Shown here: piece by piece, positions 58,431 through 64,000 of the stretch | Layout: every line of letters begins with the position of its first letter | Numbering within the stretch: the first letter of the stretch is position 1 | Made by a program: the position numbers and the translations under genes | Origin: JAOPZW01 sp036555665 | GTDB lineage: Bacteria > Actinomycetota > Thermoleophilia > Solirubrobacterales > Solirubrobacteraceae | Assembly: GCA_036555665.1 (NCBI GenBank) | Contig: DATBKW010000373.1 | Coordinates: 1-64,000, forward strand | Reading direction: 5' to 3' | DNA length: 64,000 nt | The notes under the pieces: generated by a model | Database searches by the model: none | The model's input: the letters and a program-made list of their open reading frames with translations, nothing else | Told to the model about the DNA's origin: nothing

Positions 58431-58799
58431 TCAGTAGTTGCCGGTCAGCCGGTCCCAGAGCCGGCGCATGGTGGCCCCGAAGCCCGACGACACGGTGTCG
58501 GCGGGGTCGACCTCCATCACCGTGGGGTTCGGCGACGGTCGCGGCAGCGACTGCGCCTCGGCGCCCGAGACGGTCAGCGTCACCCCGCGCTGGTGGATCG
58601 CCGCGACCTGGTCGGCGTCGGCGAACGCGTCATGGCCGAGGTGGTGCGCGATGACGATGCCGTCGAAGACGTCCTCCTCCTCGTCGGCCAGCACGCGGGT
58701 GACGTGCCCGACCTCGTCGCCGTCGGCGGCGAAAACGGGTGTCCCCTCGTCAAGCGCCATGTACGAGATCGGATCGCCGAGGTCGCCGTTGGGGCTCAT
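58431..58799 (-). CDS. PRC-barrel-like small protein
   Basis: 122 residues. Residues 10-75 look like a PRC-barrel (YMALDEGTPVFAADGDEVGHVTRVLADEEEDVFDGIVIAHH), then a Pro-rich linker and a basic amphipathic tail (GATMRRLWDRLTGNY). PRC-barrels occur in RNA processing and photosynthetic proteins; here the role is unknown. First gene of the run leading to the zinc and short-chain dehydrogenases, with 2-base gaps. Confidence 0.65.
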   Translation of the reverse strand: MSPNGDLGDPISYMALDEGTPVFAADGDEVGHVTRVLADEEEDVFDGIVIAHHLGHDAFADADQVAAIHQRGVTLTVSGAEAQSLPRPSPNPTVMEVDPADTVSSGFGATMRRLWDRLTGNY

Positions 58800-58868
58800 G
58801 GCCGGAATCTAGCGAGCGCACCTGCCACCGTCGCGACCGCCGCACGGCGTGCGCTCTACAGTCGGGCC

Positions 58869-59603
58869 ATGCAAGGGCAGGCTTCGAGCCCACGCATCTC
58901 GCGCTGGGGCGTCGTCGTCACGGTTTCGGCGGTCCTGGTCCTCGGCGGCGCAGCGGCCCTGCTGATCGCCAGCGTCACCTCCAGCCACGAGCGGATGGTC
59001 TCCTTCGCCGTGCGTGGATCGCTGAACGGCGTCGCGCTCGACGTCGGCGATGGCGACGTCGTCATCGCCGGCGGCGGCCAGCGTCCCCAGCTCGAGGTCC
59101 AGCGCACCGACCGCTACGCCTTCGGCCACGATGCCGACGTGCAGCGCACGGTCTCCGGCGGCGAGCTGAGCCTGCGCGCGCGCTGCCCGTCCACGCTCCC
59201 GCAGGGATGCTCGGTCCGCTACCGCCTCATCGTGCCCGACAACGTGCCGGTCACTGTCCGCACCTCCGGCGGGAAGGTGAGCTTCAGCCGCTACCGCGGC
59301 TCGGCGCGCGTGACGACGCGCAGCGGCGACATCGACATCGGGGCGTTCTGCGGCTTCTCGCTGGAGGCGCGCGCCGAGAGCGGCGACATCGCCGCGAGCA
59401 CCGCGTGCGCGCCGCAGGAGCTGTCGCTGCGCTCGACTTCCGGATCCGTGCACGCGTCGGTGCCCGCGGGCCGCTACCGAGTCGAGGCCGAGAGCGCATC
59501 GGGCACCCATGAGGTGCGCGGCGTGGCCGCCGTCGCCGACGCCCCCTTCTCGATCCAGGCCCTCAGCAGCTCCGGCGACGTGCTCGTGGAGGGCCGCCAG
59601 TGA
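58869..59603 (+). CDS. DUF4097 family membrane-anchored beta-helix protein
   Basis: 244 residues: one transmembrane segment (about 14-36), then a DUF4097 beta-helical domain with repeated short strands and G-D/S-G turns (LDVGDGDVVIAGG, VRTSGGKVSFSR, TTRSGDIDIGAF, AESGDIAAS, RSTSGSVHAS, ALSSSGDVLVEG). Probably extracytoplasmic, of unknown function; such proteins often sit beside sensor kinases. The stop overlaps the kinase start as GTGA, so the two are translated together. Confidence 0.83.
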   Translation: MQGQASSPRISRWGVVVTVSAVLVLGGAAALLIASVTSSHERMVSFAVRGSLNGVALDVGDGDVVIAGGGQRPQLEVQRTDRYAFGHDADVQRTVSGGELSLRARCPSTLPQGCSVRYRLIVPDNVPVTVRTSGGKVSFSRYRGSARVTTRSGDIDIGAFCGFSLEARAESGDIAASTACAPQELSLRSTSGSVHASVPAGRYRVEAESASGTHEVRGVAAVADAPFSIQALSSSGDVLVEGRQ

Positions 59604-61126
59604 TCGCGTCCCTCGAGCTCGATCGCCGTATCGAGCGCGCCGGGCGCGCCCTGGCCTACCTGGCCATCAATGTGCCGATCGCGATCCTCGGCGCGCTGTC
59701 CGTCGTGGCGCTGGTGCTGGGGGCGGCGCTGAGCATCGCTGTCATCGGCCTTCCGCTGCTGATCGGCGCGGCGGCGGCCTGCCGCTGGCTCGTGCGCGTC
59801 GACCGCCGCGCGGCCAACCGCTTCCTCGACCTCCACATCCCGCCGATCGCGGCCGCACCGCCGCGCTCCGCCGCCGGCGGCCCGTGGCGCCGCTCGCTGG
59901 CCATCCTGTCCGACCGCGGGCTGCTGCGGATCGTCACCCTGCTGGCCACCAAGCCGTTGGTCATCGCGGTCCTCGTCGGCGTCGGGCTCGTGCCGGTCGT
60001 CCTCATGGCTGTGCTGATCCTCCTCGGCGTGCAGGGTGTCGGCAGCGTGGGCGGGGTCGACTACTTCGGGCCCTGGAGCCTCGGGGTCGGCACGGGGCTC
60101 GTGCTCCTTGCGCTCGCGCTGCCCGCGGCGGTGCTCGTCGTGGCGACCTTCGACGCCCTCCACGTCGTGCTGTCGACGATCGGCCGTTCGCTGCTCGCCC
60201 CGCGCTCGCCCGACAGCGGCCCGGTGCGCGAGATGCTGGCCGAGAGCCTGGGCGACAGCTCGGTCGCCATCGCCTATTGGCTGCCCGATCGCGAGACGTT
60301 CGTCGACGAGGCCGGCCATCCGATCGAGCTGCCGCAGCCGGGCAGCGGGCGCGCGTGGACGGCGGTCGAGCGCGACGGCCGCCGGGTGGCCGCGATCGTC
60401 CACGACGCGGCGCTGGACACGAGCAGCGAGCTCGTGCAGGCCGCCGCCGCGGCCTCGTCGCTGGCCATCGACAACGAGCGCCTGAAGGCCGACCTGCGCG
60501 CGCGCGTGGCCGAGCTGCGCGTCTCGCGCCAGCGCATCGTCGAGGCCGCCGACGAGGCGCGCCGGCGCATCGAGCGCGACCTGCACGACGGCGCCCAGCA
60601 GCAGCTGCTCGCGGTCGCCCTCGAGCTGCGCGTCCTGCGCTCGCGCGTCAACGGCGACGACACGGTCGCGCTCGTCGACGGGCTGGCGCAGCGGCTCGAC
60701 GTCGCGCTCGGCGAGCTGCGCGAGCTCGCGCGCGGGATCCACCCGGCGCTGCTGACCCAGAGCGGGCTCGGCCCCGCGATCGGGTCGCTGGTCGAGCGCT
60801 CGCCCGCTCCCGCGCAGGCCGAGGTGACCGTCGACGAGCGCCTGCCCGCGCCGATCGAATCGGCCGCCTACTTCGTCGTGGCCGAGGCGCTGACCAACGT
60901 GGCGCGCTACGCGCAGGCCGAGCGGGCGGACGTCGAGGTCCGCCGCGACGGCGACGAGCTGCTCGTCCTCGTGGCCGACGACGGCGTCGGCGGCGTCGAC
61001 GTCGGCTCGGGCAGCGGTCTGCGCGGGCTCCAGGACCGCCTGGCCGCCGTCGACGGCACGCTGCGCATCGACAGCCCGCACGATGGCGGCACCCGGCTGG
61101 AGGCACGGATCCCGTGGCCCGCGTGA
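59600..61126 (+). CDS. NarL-type sensor histidine kinase without adjacent regulator
   Basis: 508 residues. N-terminal membrane sensor with about four hydrophobic segments (20-70, 115-150, 160-195) of the actinobacterial putative-sensor type. HisKA_3 phosphoacceptor H329 follows in RIERDLHDGAQQQLLAVALELRVLRS, with HATPase (AEALTNVARYAQAERADVEV, VADDGVGGVD, GSGLRGLQDRLAAVDGTLRID) at 415-505. Such kinases normally partner a LuxR-type response regulator; none follows. GTG 59600 overlaps the DUF4097 stop, and the end overlaps the sugar-binding lipoprotein start. Confidence 0.9.
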   Translation: MIASLELDRRIERAGRALAYLAINVPIAILGALSVVALVLGAALSIAVIGLPLLIGAAAACRWLVRVDRRAANRFLDLHIPPIAAAPPRSAAGGPWRRSLAILSDRGLLRIVTLLATKPLVIAVLVGVGLVPVVLMAVLILLGVQGVGSVGGVDYFGPWSLGVGTGLVLLALALPAAVLVVATFDALHVVLSTIGRSLLAPRSPDSGPVREMLAESLGDSSVAIAYWLPDRETFVDEAGHPIELPQPGSGRAWTAVERDGRRVAAIVHDAALDTSSELVQAAAAASSLAIDNERLKADLRARVAELRVSRQRIVEAADEARRRIERDLHDGAQQQLLAVALELRVLRSRVNGDDTVALVDGLAQRLDVALGELRELARGIHPALLTQSGLGPAIGSLVERSPAPAQAEVTVDERLPAPIESAAYFVVAEALTNVARYAQAERADVEVRRDGDELLVLVADDGVGGVDVGSGSGLRGLQDRLAAVDGTLRIDSPHDGGTRLEARIPWPA

Positions 61127-62124
61127 TTCGGACCCTCGCGATCGCGCTGCTGGTCGTGGTGGCCGGGTGCGGCGGGACGACGACCGTGCACGAGCCCCCG
61201 CTGGTGGTCACGGGCGGCGAGCCGGCGGCCGGCGGCCCGGCGCGCCCGGGCGGCGGCGTGCGCATCGCAGTGGTCACGCACGGCCAGGCGTCGAGCCCGT
61301 TCTGGGCGATCGTGCGCAACGGCGTGGAGGCGGCGGCCCGCCAGATGGACGTCGTCGTCGACTATCGAGCCCCGGACGTGTACAGCCTGGAGCGCATGGA
61401 GCGGCTGGTCGACCAGGCGGTGGCCCGCCGGCCCGACGGCCTCGTCGTCTCGCTTCCCGAGCGTGGCCTCGCGCCCGCGGTCCGTCGCGCGGTGCGCGCA
61501 GGCATCCCCGTCGTCTCGATCAACTCCGGCAGCGACTTCTACAAGCGGCTGGGCGTGCTCGCCCACGTCGGCCAGCCCGAAGAGCGCGCGGGGTTCGGGG
61601 CCGGCCAGCGGCTCGCGGCCTCCGGTGTGCGCCACGTGCTGTGCGTCAACCAGCAGATCGGCAATCAGGGGCTCGACGCGCGCTGCCGCGGCCTGGAGCG
61701 GGCGATGCGCGCCGCCGGCGGCGGCTCGCGGGTCTTCGGGATCGACGACCAGAGCCCGTCGGCGCCGCGGAGGATCGCCGACGCGATCCGCGCAGGTGGC
61801 ATCGACGGCGTGCTCGCGCTCAACGCGACCGGCGGCATGGAGGCGGTCACGGCGGTCCAGGGCCTCGACCGGCCGGACTCCGTGAAGGTCGCCACCTTCG
61901 ACCTCGGGCCCGACGTGCTGCAAGCGGTCAAGGCCGGGCAGCTGCTCTTCGCGGTCGACCAGCAGGCCTACCTACAGGGCTACCTGCCCGTGGTGCTGCT
62001 CGCCGAGCGCGCGCGCTACGGCATCTTCCCGGCGCAGGGCGACGTGATCGCGACCGGGCCCAACTTCGTGACCGCGCGCAACGCGAGCAAGGCGATCGAG
62101 CTCAGCCGCCGCTCGATCCGCTGA
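61123..62124 (+). CDS. periplasmic-binding-protein-like sugar-sensing lipoprotein
   Basis: 333 residues. Lipobox ending C16 (VVVAGC), short Pro/Gly linker, then a type I periplasmic binding fold: RIAVVTHGQASSPFWAIVRNGVEAAARQMDVVVDYRAPD, then GIPVVSINSGSD, HVGQPEERAGFGAGQRL, CVNQQIGNQGLDARCRGLERAM and FAVDQQAYLQGYLPVVLL. This is the pattern of ribose/galactose ABC binding proteins. No permease or ATPase follows. GTG 61123 overlaps the kinase stop (GTGA); GTG 61114 is an alternative. A signal-presenting partner for the kinase is likely. Confidence 0.85.
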   Translation: MIRTLAIALLVVVAGCGGTTTVHEPPLVVTGGEPAAGGPARPGGGVRIAVVTHGQASSPFWAIVRNGVEAAARQMDVVVDYRAPDVYSLERMERLVDQAVARRPDGLVVSLPERGLAPAVRRAVRAGIPVVSINSGSDFYKRLGVLAHVGQPEERAGFGAGQRLAASGVRHVLCVNQQIGNQGLDARCRGLERAMRAAGGGSRVFGIDDQSPSAPRRIADAIRAGGIDGVLALNATGGMEAVTAVQGLDRPDSVKVATFDLGPDVLQAVKAGQLLFAVDQQAYLQGYLPVVLLAERARYGIFPAQGDVIATGPNFVTARNASKAIELSRRSIR

Positions 62125-62764
62125 CCGGCGTGAGGATCCAGACGGTGAGCCGCTCCTGCGCGTAGCCGGTCTCGGCGAACGAGCGCACGACGTAGGGGCG
62201 GCCGGCGACGACGGTCGTGCCGGAGGCCGGGAGCGCCGCCGGCGGGTCGGCGAACGAGCTCTCGACATGCCCGGCATCGCCGCGCACCACGATCTGGGCT
62301 CCGGTCAGCCGGCGCACCAGCTTGACGTAGCCGGTGACGTCCTGCATCGAGGCCTCCAGGACGCCGAGGTCGCGGCCGTTTCGGGTCCGCAGCTCGAGCT
62401 GCGCGGGCGCCACCACGAACGCGCCGCCGACGTTGGTCAGCGTCCGTCCCTCGCGCACGACGCTCAGGCGGACGACGTGCTTGCCGGGATCGAAGAGCTG
62501 GCGCAGCGCGGCGGCGCGCAGCGCGGTCCGGTTGCCTGTGCCCAACGCGGCCAGGAGCGCGCGGTCACGCGCGATGCGCTTGACCGCCGCGTGACCCACC
62601 TCGCCGCGGACCTCTTGTCGGTAGATCCGCTTGGCCACCCCCGCGAGTGTGTCGGCGCGCACCTGGCCGGTGAGATCGGGGCCGCCGCGGGCGGCCTGAT
62701 TGGCGCCGCAGCTCGCGACGAGCGTGGAACCGGCGACGGCCATCACGAGCGGAATGCGCAGCAC
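62102..62764 (-). CDS. secreted lipoprotein with cache-like sensor domain
   Basis: 220 residues. Signal peptide with lipobox ending C19 (GSTLVASC), then about 180 residues resembling an actinobacterial cache-like extracellular domain (HVVRLSVVREGRTLTNVGGAFVVAPAQLELRTRNGRDLGVLEASMQDVTGYVKLVRRLTGAQIVV). No transmembrane helix or output domain. GTG 62764 gives a standard 18-residue signal. Its 3' end overlaps the convergent sugar-binding lipoprotein by 23 bases, so the two are in the same neighbourhood but opposite messages. Confidence 0.65.
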   Translation of the reverse strand: MLRIPLVMAVAGSTLVASCGANQAARGGPDLTGQVRADTLAGVAKRIYRQEVRGEVGHAAVKRIARDRALLAALGTGNRTALRAAALRQLFDPGKHVVRLSVVREGRTLTNVGGAFVVAPAQLELRTRNGRDLGVLEASMQDVTGYVKLVRRLTGAQIVVRGDAGHVESSFADPPAALPASGTTVVAGRPYVVRSFAETGYAQERLTVWILTPVSGSSGG

Positions 62765-62820
62765 GGCGGCACGATCCGCGCGCGTGCCTAACGGCGCATT
62801 CGGCGTGCGTTGGGACTGTG

Positions 62821-64000
62821 TTACGCGCCCTCGCGCAGCTTGCGCCGCAGGATCTTGCCCGAGGGCGACTTCGGGATCTCGTCGACCACCTCGAGCGCGC
62901 GCAGCTTCTTGTAGGGCGCGACGCGCTCGGCGACGTAGGCCCGGATCTCCTCCGGCGTCGCGTCGCCGTCGAGCGCGACGAAGGCCACCGGCACCTCCCC
63001 GGCCTCCTCGTCCGGACGCCCGATCACGGCGGCCTCGGCGACGGCCGGATGCTCGACCAGCAGCGCCTCGAGCTCGGCTGGCGCCACCTGATAGCCCTTG
63101 TACTTGATGAGCTCCTTGACGCGATCGACGAGCACGACGTAGCCGTCGTCGTCGGCGCGGCCGACGTCGCCGGTGTGCAGCCACCCCTCGGCGTCGACGG
63201 TGGCAGCGGTGGCGTCGGGATCGTCGAGATAGCCGCGCATGACCTGCGGTCCGCGCACGCACACCTCGCCCTCCTCGCCGGGCTCGAGCTCCCTGCCGCC
63301 GGGAAGCTCGCCGATCTTGCACTCGGTGTTGGGAACCGGCGGCCCGATCGTGCCGGGGCGGTGGCGGGCCGGGTCGGCCGGCGTGACGTGGGTCACGGGG
63401 CTGGACTCGGTCATCCCGTAGCCCTGCACGACCGGGCAGCCCACGCGCGCCGCCGCGGCCTCGGCGAGCTCGGCGCTCAGCGGCGCGGCGCCCGAGTTGA
63501 CGAGCTGCAGACTCGACAGGTCGTAGCGCTCGACCAGCGGGCTCTTGGCCAGGGCCAGGACGATCGGCGGCACGAGGTGGGCCTTCGTCGCGCGGTGCTC
63601 CTGCACGAGCTTCAGGTAGCCCTCGAGGTCGAAGCGCGGCATCGTCACGACGGTGGCGCCGTTGCGCAGGACGGCGTTCATCACCACGTTGAGCCCGTAG
63701 ATGTGGAAGAAGGGCAGGACGCCGACGAGCGTGTCGTCCTCGGTCACCGCCTGCTGGGCGTTGGACTGCAGGACGTTGGCGACAAGGTTGCGGTGGCTGA
63801 GCATCACGCCCTTGGGCAGCCCGGTGGTGCCGCTGGAATAGGGCAGGGCGACGAGGTCGTCGGGGTCGATGCCGGGCGCGGGCACGGGGCCCGGCTCGCC
63901 GTAGTCGCCGATCTCGTAGAGCTCGTCCACGGCGCCGCGCGCCCGATCGAGCATCTCCGGTGCGCCGATCAGCGCGCGGGCGCCGGAGTGCTCGAGCTGG
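62821..64000 (-). CDS. AMP-dependent acyl-CoA ligase (4-coumarate/long-chain type), 5' end cut
   Basis: At least 392 codons; the frame stays open to the window edge, so the N-terminal domain lies outside. ATP motif SSGTTGLPKGVMLSHRNLVANVLQ, YGMTES, the hinge YVVLVDRVKELIKYKGYQVAPAELE, and the catalytic K in SPSGKILRRKLRE are intact. Activates a carboxylic acid to the acyl-CoA, either aromatic (4-coumarate style) or fatty. Ends in TAA at 62821. Downstream of it on the same strand is the cache-like lipoprotein gene. Confidence 0.85.
   Translation of the reverse strand, partial: QLEHSGARALIGAPEMLDRARGAVDELYEIGDYGEPGPVPAPGIDPDDLVALPYSSGTTGLPKGVMLSHRNLVANVLQSNAQQAVTEDDTLVGVLPFFHIYGLNVVMNAVLRNGATVVTMPRFDLEGYLKLVQEHRATKAHLVPPIVLALAKSPLVERYDLSSLQLVNSGAAPLSAELAEAAAARVGCPVVQGYGMTESSPVTHVTPADPARHRPGTIGPPVPNTECKIGELPGGRELEPGEEGEVCVRGPQVMRGYLDDPDATAATVDAEGWLHTGDVGRADDDGYVVLVDRVKELIKYKGYQVAPAELEALLVEHPAVAEAAVIGRPDEEAGEVPVAFVALDGDATPEEIRAYVAERVAPYKKLRALEVVDEIPKSPSGKILRRKLREGA

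Overview
The window is 64 kb of very GC-rich (about 70 percent or more), densely packed bacterial DNA. I read it as the chromosome of an actinobacterium, most likely class Thermoleophilia (Solirubrobacterales-like). That placement is inference. It rests on base composition, many GTG starts, a eukaryotic-type isoleucyl-tRNA synthetase, a BldC-like regulator, an AdnB-like helicase-nuclease, an Mrp protein without the CxxC pair, an F420-associated-type metalloprotease, and a secreted collagen-repeat protein of a style I associate with this class. No rRNA, tRNA, CRISPR array, prophage or insertion sequence was recognised, and no gap between genes exceeds 300 bases.

Layout. 0-5 kb: acetolactate synthase, an AraC-type regulator, a VOC protein, a succinate-semialdehyde-type dehydrogenase and a cyclase-family hydrolase, all forward. 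5-9.4 kb: a secreted GH2 glycosidase, then a reverse operon (lipoprotein, alpha/beta-hydrolase-fold protein without its catalytic Ser and His, fumarase). 9.4-16.6 kb: a MATE exporter and a regulator-rich stretch with a BldC-like protein, an HD-GYP protein, two MerR paralogues flanking a zinc-ribbon protein, adhesin-like and coiled-coil membrane proteins, and MarR. 16.6-23 kb: a secreted protein, ileS, a CPCC/pilin-like/toxin-like fusion, a structured intergenic region with a strong terminator, an alkyltransferase-like protein and thioredoxin. 23-35 kb: a SpoIIM-like protein with polyprenol-phosphate glycosyltransferase, PolX, a reverse cluster (LytTR regulator with degenerate kinase partner, trehalose phosphatase, membrane protein, glycosyltransferase), a hybrid PAS kinase, a YhaM-like exonuclease and PAC2.

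35-48 kb: an Lrp regulator divergent from the transsulfuration pair (cystathionine beta-synthase and a Cys/Met-metabolism PLP enzyme), a methyltransferase, an ABC exporter coupled to a UvrD/RecB-type helicase-nuclease, an inositol-phosphatase-family protein with a metalloprotease, a Lys/Ala-rich coiled-coil protein flanked by inverted repeats, and Mrp. 48-64 kb: an FG-GAP lipoprotein, an ArsR/VOC/FAD-oxidoreductase module with a clear operator candidate, a CHAP protein, a collagen-like protein, a MerR/ferredoxin module, an SDR/zinc dehydrogenase operon, an unusual operon of DUF4097 protein, histidine kinase and sugar-binding lipoprotein with neither response regulator nor transporter, a cache-like lipoprotein, and the 3' part of an acyl-CoA ligase cut by the window end.

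Many neighbours overlap as GTGA, ATGA or TGATG, which shows translational coupling and fixed several start codons. The most unusual items are the CPCC/pilin/toxin-like fusion, the row of tandem inverted repeats before the first MerR gene, the nested hairpin that buries a start site at 16067-16107, and several enzyme folds that have lost catalytic residues.
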